Part shown: positions 1-10,586 of the stretch, one piece after another
How positions within the stretch are numbered: position 1 is the stretch's first letter
How the letters are laid out: every line of letters starts with the position of its first letter
Assembly: GCA_034359265.1 (NCBI GenBank)
Contig: CP136894.1
Location: 28,426,501-28,490,500 of the forward strand
DNA length: 64,000 nt
From: Canna indica
Taxonomy: Eukaryota > Streptophyta > Magnoliopsida > Zingiberales > Cannaceae
Reading direction: 5' to 3'
Position numbers and translations under genes: made by a program
The notes under the pieces: model-generated
What the model was told of the DNA's origin: nothing
Seen by the model: the letters and a program-made list of their open reading frames with translations, nothing else
The model's database searches: none

Positions 1-13
1 CTTCACCTCTTAA
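1..13 (-). other. Polypurine tract of gypsy A, at window edge
   Basis: On the minus strand this reads AAGAGGTGAAG directly after the polyprotein C-terminus. Copy B has AAGGGGGGAAG at the same place, next to its 3' LTR. The tract primes plus-strand DNA synthesis, so the 3' LTR of A should begin within a few bases left of the window. Confidence 0.6.
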
Positions 14-1462
14 GGGAAATTCGTCCTCGCATTTACTTGAATAACAAGGACTTACCGGCTCCTCGAACAAGGAAGGGTAGTGCTCTCTCATGTCCTGCTC
101 TACCTCCAATGTGGCCTATTGCCCGGAATGGTGCTCCCATCTAACCTTTATTAGGGAAATTTCTTTGGACCATAGTTTTCTGATTTGGCGATCAAGAATC
201 TCTACCGGTCTTTCCTCGAATGAGATGGCCGAATCTACCTCGATAGAAGAGGGCTCGATGATATGCAAATCATCTTTTACATACTGCCACAACATGGATA
301 CATGGAAGACCGGGTGCACTCTGCTCAGGCTAGGAGGCAACGCTAGCTCATAGGCCACTTCACCCCTCCGCTTGAGAACGGGAGAAAAGCCCAATGTATC
401 TATGGCTCAGCTTCCCCTTCTTCCCAAACCGGACCACCCCTTTCATGGGAGAGACCTTCACGAATACTAAGTCACCCTCTGCAAATTCCAATTCCGTGGC
501 CTTTCTGTCGGCATACATTTTCTGTCGACTCTGAGCCACCAATAATCTTTCCTTAATGACCTTTACTTTTTCTATCTCCTCCTCAACTAGATCGGGGCCC
601 ACCATTAGTGATTCCCCTACCTCAAACCAGTCCATTGTGGACCTGCACCGCCCCCAATACAAGGCCTCAAAAGGAGCCATGCCAATGCTACTGTGATAGC
701 TATTATGATAGGCGAATTCGATCAACGCTAGGTGCCTCTCCCAGCCATCTGCCATATCCAAGACGCATGCTCTCAGCATGTCCTCCAAAGTTTGGATGGT
801 CCTCTCTGACTGTCCGTCGGTCTGCGGATGGAAAGCTATGCTGAAACGCACCTTAGTACCCAAGGCTTCCTGGAAGGACTGCCAAAACCGGGCTGTGAAC
901 TCGGTACCACAGTCGGAAATAATCATCACCGGGGTACCATGATATGCCACAATCCTATCCAAAAATAGTCGGGCATACTGCTCCGCAGAGAAGGTAGTCT
1001 TCACTGGTATGAAGTGCGCGGTCTTGGTTAACCGATCCACCACCACCCAAATGGAATCAAAACCGCCTTTTGACTTAGGCAATCCAGTCACTAGATCTAT
1101 GGTGATTTTCTCCCACTTCCACTCGGGCACTTCGAGATTTTGCAGGAGCCCCGCAGGCTTAAGGTGTTCGGCCTTCACCTGCTGACATACTAGACATTTG
1201 GAAACAAATTCTGTCACCTCTCTTTTCATGCCTTTCCACCAGTAATGCTGCCTTATGTCCTGGTACATCTTGGTGGCCCCCGGATGCATCATGTAAGTAG
1301 AACAATGACCAGTTCTAGGACTTGCCTGCGCACCTCAACCGTGTCTGGTACTACTATCTGATCTTTGAACCTCAGTACACCTTCTGAGTCCAATCTGAAA
1401 CCGTTCTCTGCATCACCTCTTTGTACCAGGTCCTTGGTTAGTGCACAAAAGGCATCTTCCCC
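1..1462 (-). pseudogene. pol: Gypsy A integrase and chromodomain-like C-terminus
   Basis: Integrase joins the cDNA ends to host DNA. The main open stretch (360-1292) begins in the zinc-binding region (HPGATK...[11 protein letters not shown]) and holds the core: D in IDLVTGLP, D in ISDCGTEF and E in TDGQSERT, so the DDE triad is present. A GPY/F-like region and a chromodomain-like tail (ILDRQIRKL...VRWEHH) follow in another frame at 116-394. A frameshift near 1305 (one base fewer than copy B in the GACC run) separates it from upstream sequence, and another near 385 splits off the tail. After a stop at 116 the frame continues to the polypurine tract. A product could not be made in one piece. 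Confidence 0.85.
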
Positions 1463-1950
1463 CTACGCGGCACGCAGCATGTCCACCAGCGTGGACCGTA
1501 GCCGCAGATGGGCCATCAGGGTACCTGAAGCTGACACTAATAAGGTTGCACCCCCATCTAGGCATAAAGGCAACTCTTGAGCTAGAGGCCTCCGCTTAGC
1601 TTCCAAATGGGCCAAACTGCCCATGGATTTTCTGCTCAGCGCATCTGCTACCACATTTGCTTTCCCCGGATGACACATAATGGTGCAATCATAGTACTTT
1701 AGGAGCTCCAGCCACCTCCTCTTCCCAAGGTTCAGCTCCTTTTGGGTAAGCAAGTACTGGAGACTCTTGTGATCTGTGTAGATTTTGCAAGTCTAGGTGC
1801 AAATACCACTGCCGCAAATTCTAGGTCATGCGTCGAATAGTTCTTCTCATGAACTTTCAACAGGCGAGACGCATAAGCAATCACTCTACCATACTGCATC
1901 AAGACGCAACCCAGAACAACCCAAGAGGCATCACAGAAAACCACAAACCC
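1463..1950 (-). pseudogene. pol: Gypsy A RNase H remnant
   Basis: RNase H degrades the RNA of the RNA-DNA hybrid. FCDAS, the first catalytic Asp context, lies near 1935 and the C-terminal [11 protein letters not shown] near 1640. The N-terminal part (1732-1944) and the C-terminal part (1463-1753) are in different frames. Compared with copy B, about 28 bases are missing near 1794, inside the region that encodes the [11 protein letters not shown] segment in B, which explains the frame change. It follows directly on a stop at 1951-1953. Confidence 0.8.
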
Positions 1951-3024
1951 TCATGAGCCGGAAGGTACAGCCAACACAAGTGCATATGTCAAACATGCCT
2001 TGAGTTTTTGAAAGCTCACCTCGCATTTATCATCCCAAACGAATCTAACCTTCTTCTGGGTCAATCGAGACAGAGAGGCTGCAATTCTGGAGAAATTCTC
2101 CACAAACTTCGAGTAATAGCCGGCCAATCCAAGAAAACTGCGGACCTCGATCACACTAGTCGGCCGCTTCCAGTTCTGAACCACTTCAATCTTGGCAAGA
2201 TCTACCCTTATTCCTTCCTTGGACACTACATGGCCCAAGAACCCTACACTTTCCAACCAAAATTCACACTTGGAAAATTTGGCACACAAGCGGTGCTCTC
2301 TGATGGTTTCCAGGACCATTCTCAGGTGCTTAGAGTGCTCTTCCTCACTCTTGGAGTAAACCAGAATGTCGTCAATGAAGACGATCACAAAGCTATCCAG
2401 GTACTCCTTAAATACTCTGTTCATTAGGTCCATGAAGGCAGCAGGTGCATTGGTTAGGCCAAAGGACATCACTAGGAACTCATAGTGACCATAGCGAGTC
2501 CTAAAGGCCGTCTATGGCACATCGCAGTCCCGGATTCTCAACTGATGGTATCCGAACCTCAGATCTATCTTTGAAAACCATTGAACCCCCTGCAACTGGT
2601 CAAACAGATCGTCTATCCTCGGCAGTGGGTAACGATTCTTAATAGTCACCTTGTTCAGCTGCCTATAATCAATGCACATGCGCATCGACCCATCGTTCTT
2701 CTTCACGAAGAGAACCGGTGCACCCCAAGGTAACACACTCGGCCGGATGAACCCCAAGTCTAGCATTTCCTGCAATTGCACCTTCAGCTCTCTGAGTTCG
2801 GCCGGTGCCATCCTATAAGGGGGAATAGAAATTGGTTTCATCCCGGGCTGCAGATCAATGCAAAAATTGACCTCCCTTTTGGGCGGCAACCCTGGCAATT
2901 CCTCGAGAAATACATCAGGGAATTCACAGACCACGGGGGTTCCGCTGACATGCTTTGCTTCACCCCCTTCCTCCTCGGCCATGGATACAAGGGCCAGGAA
3001 AGGTTGGCAGCCGCCCCTAAGCAA
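1951..3024 (-). pseudogene. pol: Gypsy A reverse transcriptase
   Basis: Ty3-type RT in two pieces, 2512-3024 and 1951-2472. The first has [20 protein letters not shown] and [13 protein letters not shown], with the first catalytic Asp. The second has the active-site pair in FIDDILVYS (codons at 2368-2373) and the connection motif [17 protein letters not shown] stop near 2512 interrupts the fingers/palm. The reading frame ends at TGA (1951-1953), which is in frame with the RNase H that follows; the same stop occurs in copy B. The catalytic triad is intact, unlike in B. Confidence 0.88.
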
Positions 3025-3475
3025 TTTACGAGCGTTTAGGGCTGAGATGACCCCCTATCGGCTTGCTATCTCCCTCTCCTTGGAAGATGAATTGCGGCAG
3101 CCCAGGCTTATTAAACATCACTGCTTTGGCTCTATAGTCCGACATTGCGAAATGCTCTGCCAGCTAGTCCATGCCAAGGATGACGTCAAGCTCAAGAGTG
3201 GGTAGGAGTGTCAAATCCGCATTCAGCATATGGCCGCATATGAGCACTTCACACCCTTGATAAATTGAGGTTGCTAAGATTGCATCTCCCGTAGGCGTTG
3301 ATACCATTAATGGCCCATCAAGCATAGAGGGTGCCATTGGAAACTTTGCAGCAAATATGGCAAGCACAAATGAGTGTGTGGCACCCGGATCAAATAATAC
3401 ATACGCAGCAGACGAACATACTAAAATAGTACCTATCACCACTGCTTTGGAAGCCTCTGCCCCATCACGGTTCAT
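3025..3475 (-). pseudogene. pol: Gypsy A aspartic protease region
   Basis: Retroviral-type aspartic protease that would cut the polyprotein. The segment at 3164-3475 includes [11 protein letters not shown], the active-site D-x-G motif in its D-P-G form, and ILGMD near the end, the usual second protease motif. It is broken by a frameshift before the RT at about 3160. Copy B carries the same D-P-G motif. Confidence 0.8.
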
Positions 3476-4174
3476 AGCATATACCCGCGTAGGCGGCCTC
3501 TCTGAATAACTGGTCTGCGGCCCCTTATTCTGAGTCTACCCTCTCGATGCTACTGACCCTACTAACATAGGTGCTTTACCCCTTGACTGCTCAAGCTTTT
3601 GACAAGTTCCCTCAGGGCAGTCCTTCTTGAAATGTCCAACTCAACCGCACTTGATGCAAGCATTAGTGCGGTTAAGGCAGGACCCTCAATGCCTCCGAAT
3701 ACAGCTGCCACACTGCGGCGCCTCAGATCTCTGAGAACCACCTCCTGACACTGCAGGCCTCACTAACCCGGTCCCTAGGCCCCCATGGCCCCGGTTGCCA
3801 TTCTGCCCCTAGCTTTGCTGCTGCTCTGCTGTGGACATTGCCCCCTCGGAGTGCCAAGGTCGACTACCAGAACCCTGTGATCGAAACTTCTTCTTAGCAA
3901 GCCCGTCGTTTATTTTGAACGGCACCAAAGCTTCTTTCCGCAGGGCTTCATCCACTTCCCGAGCCAATGTAGATACCTCGGTGTAATGAACATGCCTGCC
4001 AATTTGTGGCCTCAATCCTGCCACGAACCTCTTGACCCTGGCGGTCTCAGTCGCCACTAGGGTGGGATAGTACTTGGAGAGACGATTAAACTCCATCTCA
4101 TACTTCAACACTGTCATACCACAAGACTTGCGCAGCATCTCAAGATCCCGTGCCCACTTATCACGAACACTCAT
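3476..4174 (-). pseudogene. gag: Gypsy A Gag (C-terminal half)
   Basis: Capsid/nucleocapsid precursor. The segment 3809-4174 matches the capsid tail of copy B ([34 protein letters not shown]). Downstream, up to about 3640, are two Cys/His knuckles whose cysteines are kept, in contrast to B, but each region has an in-frame TGA (H-stop-G-S-C and C-G-stop-V-G-H). The N-terminal Gag present in B is not readable here; 4175-4815 has only degenerate leader-like sequence. Confidence 0.75.
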
Positions 4175-4815
4175 TAATACATGACATGCTCATGAATGCC
4201 AAAATCACTCAGCCCATGCCAGCCCCACAGAAAACAATACATTCATACGACGCAACCCGGCCCAAACCTAGCAATCATACAAGTCAGTCTCTAGAATCTA
4301 TCTAGCAAGCCTTCTACCCGGGCCCTCTCTGGTTGGCTATGGCCCACCCAACCAAATCCACTCGGGTCTAAGGTTAGTGTGGCTCCCCTTGGGTCTAATG
4401 TCAGCATGGCTCACTCACGCAGTATCAAGACCCAAAATCCACTCACCGAGTCGGGACCAACTTGCCAAGTCGGTACGCTTCTCGGCTCGGCCATCGCTCA
4501 TCCACAAGCACAACCATAATCAATATCCATGCACAGTATGCACAAGTACATAAAGAATATTTTCTACCGACAACCGGGGTACGCGTCTACGCGCCCCAAC
4601 TCGACCCTCTCTTGGGTCTAACCTCTTGGCTCTATGTTTCATCACCCAATTTACTACCACTGCCGCTCAGTGCTGCATTGGGAGCCTCCATTACACTATC
4701 ACAGAAAAGAAAAAGTTTCCTGTCACATAATAAATTTTTAACATAAGCTTTGAAAAGTTACTAACCGCATGGTGAGCCGAGTGCAGGAGTGGTCGTCCAA
4801 TCTCGTAGCATAACT
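4175..4815 (-). other. Gypsy A leader/Gag N-terminal remnant, no open frame
   Basis: Sequence between the Gag remnant and the hAT insertion. It would hold the untranslated leader and the Gag start of A, but no convincing frame is visible. It continues at 7924-8022 beyond the hAT. Confidence 0.5.
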
Positions 4816-4990
4816 TAGAGGTGGCAACGGGCTGGGCCAGCCCATGGGCGGCATGGGCCTGGCCCAGTATCGGGCCGGGCCTGGCCCAGCACGGCTGTGC
4901 CCAGAAGATGGGCCGGGCTCACCTTCTGGGCACGCGGGCCGTGCTAGGCACGACCCGCGCACCGTGCTAGCCCGAGCACGAGAGGCCTGG

Positions 4991-5074
4991 CGTGCGCTAG
5001 GCCGGGGTCTGGCTGCGCTGACCTATGTCTGGTGTGCGCTAGGCCGGGGTCTGGCTGCGCTGACCTATGTCTGG
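4991..5074 (+). repeat. 42-bp tandem duplication in hAT H1 subterminal region
   Basis: Two units of 42 bases (4991-5032 and 5033-5074), differing at the first base, each containing GCTAGGCCGGGGTCTGG and ending CTATGTCTGG. Copy H2 has no such duplication, so it arose after the copies separated. Confidence 0.9.
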
Positions 5075-5354
5075 CCAAGTTTGGCTCGGGCCGACGAATA
5101 TTTTTTATTAAAAAAAAAAATCTATAAATACCCCCTCCTCTTCTTCATTTCTTCTATCTTCTTCTTCAACTCTTTCTCTCAATCCTCAACTCTCAACTCT
5201 CATTTCTCAACTCTCTTACTCTCAACGATCAACAACATTTTAAGCTCATCAACAAGCCAAGGATTCAAGATTGTTGTTAAATTTTTTTAATCTCTTCAAT
5301 TTGTTTCATTGATTAGTATAATATTTATACTTTTTATATTTTTAATTTTTACTA

Positions 5355-7392
5355 ATGGCAGATGAAGATTTTTGAGGTTATACTCCACAAACTAGATCAA
5401 ATATGTTAGAAGAAATATCTCGTGCTACTCCTACCACTCCTACCACTCAACAAAATCAAAACATAGAGATAAATCCATCTATTAATTTATGTCCATTAGG
5501 TAGGAAAAAAAGTATGGTTTGGGAATATTTTGAGAAAATTATTGAACCTGATGGCACCATAACAAAAGCCCGGTGCAAAAAATGTCAAAAAATTCTTTTG
5601 GCTTCAACAACCGGATGAACTGGTCATTTATTACGTCATGCAAAGAGTCATGACACAAAGGTTACACAAGCTCAACAAATTCTTAATTTATCTTCTTCTG
5701 GTTTAACAACTTTTTCGTATGATCATGATTTTTAACGTCCAGAACTAGCAAAATTAATTATTCAAAGTGAATCTCCTTTTAGTTTTGTTGATCAAATAAG
5801 ATTTTCTTGTTGGATTCAAAATACTTTACAACCAAAATATAAAAAAATTACTCGGAATACAATGAAAAGTGATGCTTTAAAATTATTTTTTACATATAGA
5901 GAAAATATAATGACTAGTTTTCAAAATAATAAATCAAAAATTTCTTTAACATATGATGTTTGGTCTAGTCAATGTACTACTAATTTTTACATTTGTGTTA
6001 CTGCACATTGGATTGATGAAAATTTTATTTTGCAAAAAAGAATAATTAGTTTTAAAGTTTTTGAATATCCACACACTTCTGTTGCCATTTTTTCTGCTAT
6101 TAGATTTGTAACATCTTTCTATAATATAAATGATAAAAAAAATTCGATTAGTTTTGATAATGCGAGTAATAATGATGCTGCTATCCCACCCCCTTATACA
6201 GTTATTTAAACCAGTATTAGAAGGTAAATTATTTCGTGTTCGTTGTGTTTGTCATGTTCTTAATTTATGTGTACAAGATAGTTTAAAACAAGTAAATATA
6301 CATGTAGAAAAAATAAGAGATGTTATTAGATATATGTGTTCTTCAAAAGCAAGAACACAAGAATTTAAAAAATTATGTCAATCTTTTAATAAACCATTTA
6401 AAAAATTTAATGGTGATGTTATTACTAGATAGAATTCAACATATCATATGCTTATGTCTACAATAAGATATCAAGATATCCTTACAATGTTTTACAATCA
6501 AAATATATCTGGTGATCCAATTAATAATAATGATTGGTTAGTTGCTGGGCATATTACTCAAATTTGAGAACTTTTTAATAAAGCCACCAAACAACTTTCT
6601 GGTGTTTATTATCCTACATGTAATTTAACTCTTTCACATATAGTTCGTATTAGTGAAGTATTTTCTTTATATAGACACCATCCTTTATTTGCACAAATTA
6701 TTTCTTTAATGGAATCTAAATTTAAAAAGTATTGGTCAGATATACCTACTTTATTTTGTTTAGCAATATGTTTAGATCCTAGAATGAAAATTGATGGTTT
6801 AAATATGTTGTTAGATGATTATTATAACAATATGGAATTAGATAATGTTGAAGAAAAAAAAATTAAAATTTCAAATTTATTGAATTCTATGTTTGTATTT
6901 TACACTTCAAAATTTGGTGATACAATTACAAATAAGACAACATCTTCTTCTTCTAGATTAAGAGATGATGGGGGAAATAATATTTATTCTCAACTTGGAC
7001 GTAGAATAAAAAAAACTAAATCTACTAATTTTAATGAATTACTTTTTTTTCTAGATCATAATCATTCTAAAGAAATAGATGATAATGAAATTTTAGCATG
7101 GTGGAAAAAACAAGAAAATATGTATCCTATTATTTCCATCATGGCACGTGATATACTAATTGTTCATGTGTCTACAGTAGCTTTCGAGTCTTGTTTTAGT
7201 TCAGGAAATAGAATTCTCGATGAAAAAAGAAGCCGAATGAGTGAAGCAACGGTTAAAATGTGCATTTGCTTAAAAGACTGGTTGGATGCTGAAGATAGAT
7301 TACAAGAAAAGGGAGGACACGACACTTCATCATCGGGAGAGGAGGAAGCTCAAACAAGCGAAGCTGGTGCTGCTGGTCCTAGTACAAGTTAA
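5355..7392 (+). pseudogene. hAT transposase H1 (BED finger, RNase H-like core, dimerisation domain)
   Basis: Transposase that would cut and paste the element. From left: BED zinc finger (C-x2-C in CKKCQK near 5575, then H-x4-H in HLLRHAKSH), a core with TYDVWSSQ (first acidic residue) near 5955 and SFDNASNND (second) near 6160, and the hAT C-terminal dimerisation domain (WWKKQENMYPIISIMARDIL to ICLKDWL) near 7100-7300, then an acidic tail. The likely start is the ATG at 5355. It is split by a TGA inside the finger near 5617, a TAA near 5735, a frameshift near 6200 and stops near 6432 and 6568. The last 227 codons (6709-7392) are open. It cannot encode active enzyme. Confidence 0.88.
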
Positions 7393-7923
7393 ATCACCGG
7401 GACAACGGGTGATTAAAAATGTAAAAAGAACTACGTAGACCTGATCCTTCTATAGTTAATCATTGGGGAGTACAAGTTTAGCTATAAAAGGTATGTAGGC
7501 AACCTTTTAAGGTGCAGACTATTTTAATATTAAAAAAAATTATTTTATCATTGGATGAATATTTTTGTATTAAAGATAAATAAAATTTTAATTATAATTT
7601 GATTTTTTTAAAATCTTTTTACTAATTTGTACTGCGTTATAATGTTAAATATAAAAAATGTGTTAAAAAATATATAATAAAGTTTAGTACAATGATTAAG
7701 CTATCTCAAATAAAATTAGAGGTCCAAGTTTAAAACTCACCCGTAATCATTAATTTTTAAAATTAAATATTTTTAAATAAAAATTTAAAAATAAAATAAA
7801 ATAATTTAAATTAAATAATTAATTTTCGGACAGGCCCGTGCCCGGCTAGGCGGGCTTGGGCCCAGGCTGGGCTTGGCTGCCACACATTCGGGCCGTGCCA
7901 GGCACGGCCCGTTGCCAGCTCTA
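7393..7923 (+). other. 3' noncoding part of hAT H1
   Basis: AT-rich 3' untranslated sequence ending in a GC-rich subterminal block (7830-7923) that mirrors the GGCC-rich 5' end and closes with the inverted repeat. Confidence 0.75.
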
Positions 7924-8004
7924 GTACAACTATACCATATGTCGGCACGCGAGCATATGTCTCATACGGTACACAACACTGAGTCATAGACAAAACCTAA
8001 CCTA

Positions 8005-8022
8005 GTGCTCTGATACCAACTT
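8005..8022 (-). other. Primer binding site of gypsy A
   Basis: Minus strand reads TTGGTATCAGAGCA just inside the 5' LTR end, complementary to the 3' end of plant initiator-Met tRNA. It fixes the LTR boundary at 8023. Confidence 0.88.
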
Positions 8023-10520
8023 TGTCACACCCCGACTGAGGGTAATGTGACCGATCAGGGTCCACATCCTGCCCTGTAGCGTACTGTCTACACTGACATC
8101 AAGAAACCAAAACACATCGATTGAAAGAAACTTAACATACTTTATCAAACAAAGTTTGCAAGTCACAATGTTTAAGTTTTTCAAAACAAGAAGAAACATC
8201 AACCTCAAATCCAAATGGTCAAACATCACATTTTTGCAATTCTTTTCAATTACAACCGTTAGTGCAGAAATAAAACCAACATAACTAGGACTAGTCTAAG
8301 ACTCATGGACACCGCTACGAGATATGGCACCGCCTCTGCCCTCCAGCTGCACCATGTCGACACCAAGCTACTGATCATGCTCTGCAAAACTAGAAATAAA
8401 CTGTGAGTGCACTTGGGACTCAGTGACTGGCTCAATTGAACCTCCACTTAAGCCTCAGTCATGCATATGTACATATTACAAGGCAAAAAAGGAATATACA
8501 CGGAGGTAAGGTGTGTTTCAAATGCAACTACCGACCCTCAACGGATCCATTAGTATCCATTGTATATGATAACCTGCCACCTTGGCTTGTCACGCCTCTG
8601 GCATCTGGCCCTTGGGCCTACTCATAGCAATATATATATATCCCGGCTACAGCCGTCCCTACCATATCAGGTAGTATCATACTGGTCATCGGCCACATCA
8701 TCTCAAGATGCAAACAAACAATCCCGGCCCGTCGACTAGGATGGTCCACTAGTCTTCAAAGACCATCTGGGGTAAGGATAGCTAGTCCCACCCAACTGGG
8801 GTCTGGCACCTAGCGGGCCTGCTGGCGCAACTCTACACCCAACTGGCCGAGCTGAGCATTGGTCATTTTCAACCTGCTCGCTCCTCGGTGACCATCTCAA
8901 GCACATTACACAACCAATATCCTGGGGTTTCCATATATACATACTTCGGGCTCTTGCCCGTATCTAGCCATGTCCGGCTACTGGGTCACAATTCATGCCA
9001 CCCCTTTTAGTATATGTCCACCTACAATCTCTAAGTTTCCAAAAATATACAAGCAGTCATAGAAGTGTTATCGTCTCATATCTAAGTTTCCATAATTGTG
9101 CTAGAACTATCTAGTAACACCTTACATGTTACCTAGCCTTTTTTACACTGTCTGCGGAGAGAATTTCCGTGAGTGAACCTTGGAATACCATCCAAGATCA
9201 TTTAAGGCAGCATGCTTAATCTAGAGAAAATTTCTCATATATTACGTCATTCATCATATATAATCATAATGCACATACCTAACAATTCTTATACTACCTT
9301 AGGAATTTTTAGCACAATAAGGAGCAACAATCTAGCATGGCAAGGTAGTAATAAATTTAGATAACATGTATGAATTATAAAACATGGTAACATTGTCAAC
9401 ATCCAAGTTTAAAGATCAAGTGCTAAGTATGGTTACAATCTAGCATTTCTACAATTCAAATCAATTTAGCTACTTGCTAAGTTTGGTGTTCTTTCTAAGT
9501 ATTGTCATATCCCTATGTGTGATCCCTAAGATCATGAAATTTCCATCTAAGGCAAGTCTCTCCTCCTCTCCCCAACCTTGGCCAAACCATGAGCAAGGGA
9601 AACCTTGCTCGGTGCAGGTCCTTGGGTAGGGAAGGACGGAAGATACTTTAGGTATACTTTGACCCTTAAATTTCACATACTTCTTAAATAGCAATGATCA
9701 ACTTACCCTTCCCCTCATCCTTGGCCGACCCTCTTCAAAAACTTTAGGCTTCATTCGGCCACTTCAAGGGGCTTTAGAAGGGGCATGCTTCATATTACGT
9801 GAGGAGTTCAAAGGGCTACATCGAAATAGTGGTATAAGGGCATCTAAGGGCCTTCTCGCCGTCAAGGGAATCGGGGAAAATTTCGGCATGACCTTTCCCC
9901 TTTTCCCAGGACTCGGCAGCCCCAAGACACGCAAAACGATGATTTAAAACAGCGAGATCTGACGAGAAACAACATAAACAGTGAGTACATATCGTTGAAA
10001 TCATGGATCGTCGGGAAAATCGCAAAAACTCGACCTATCATCTAGGGATCGGCCACCCGCCTCCCCAAACTGTTAAAGCCTTAACCACTCACCTAGATCG
10101 CCAAGAAATAAGGATCGGGTGGCGACGACTTGAGAATTTCCGGCGACAGCGCAAATTCCGGATCGATCCAAGCCCCAAGCCCCCTCCTTGCTCCTTCTCC
10201 TCTTTCTCCCTTGCGGCCTTGTGCGACTCAATGGTTGAGTCGCAGATGGTTTCAAGCCTCACTTAAGTCATACTCGAAACTCGAATAAACCAAAACTTGA
10301 CTCGGGTTCCGACCCAACCCATAACATGACTCGAGTTAACTTAATTTAAGGTATGATTTTATAAAAGGAAAGTTAATTATCCAAATAGACTTCTTGGTTC
10401 ATTAGCCGAGTCATACCTTTTCACTCAAGGCGATCCTGAGGCTTGACTCGACTACCCCCGGGTCTGACGCGCTGCACCAAAATAGATTTTTATATTAGAA
10501 AACTTTGTCCGGGTCTTACA
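8023..10520 (-). repeat. 5' LTR of gypsy A
   Basis: On the minus strand it begins TGTAAGACCC (10520) and ends GGTGTGACA (8023), in TG...CA form, and abuts the primer site. It is homologous along its length to the LTR at 57386-59313 but holds about 0.6 kb more sequence between roughly 8813 and 9430. Bases 10521-10525 (AGACG) are the expected target duplication; the partner lies outside the window. Confidence 0.9.
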
Positions 10521-10586
10521 AGACGCTACCGACTCTAGAGCCATTTCAAGATCAAGACAAGGTGTAGAAGAGATGGTGAAATCAAT
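10521..10586 (-). other. 5' leader and first codons of Sirevirus D
   Basis: Minus strand matches the region between primer site and gag start in elements E and F, including the gag start ATG and the stretch reading GAGTCGGTAGCGTCT. Gypsy A interrupts it right after this point. Thus D is the older element and its remainder lies left of the window. Confidence 0.75.

Larger units (their letters stand above)
4816..7923 (+). mobile_element. hAT transposon H1
   Basis: Terminal inverted repeats are visible at both ends: TAGAGGTGGCAACGGGC at 4816 and its near complement GCCCGTTGCCAGCTCTA ending at 7923. Eight-base flanks GCATAACT (4808-4815) and GTACAACT (7924-7931) agree at 6 of 8 positions, both differences being C/T transitions, as expected of an old 8-bp hAT target duplication. 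Both subterminal regions are GC-rich and full of GGCC motifs, while the interior is very AT-rich. A second copy, H2, lies at 38224-41223. Confidence 0.93.
1..10520 (-). mobile_element. Ty3/gypsy chromovirus A (Tekay/Del-like), incomplete
   Basis: LTR retrotransposon read on the minus strand. Order from right to left: 5' LTR (8023-10520), initiator-Met primer site, leader split by a hAT, then Gag, protease, RT, RNase H, integrase and a chromodomain-like tail, ending at a purine-rich tract at the window edge. The 3' LTR lies just outside. The polyprotein is cut by several stops and frameshifts. A second copy of the same family (B) occupies 57386-64000, and the two align almost throughout. Family placement rests on the integrase and chromodomain-like motifs (known for Tekay/Del) and is inference from memory of the family. 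Confidence 0.9.

Noticed and set aside
8005..8022. TGGTATCAGAGC sequences as tRNA genes
   Set aside because: They occur as short minus-strand primer sites next to LTR ends (also 17055, 22527, 25686) without a tRNA cloverleaf.
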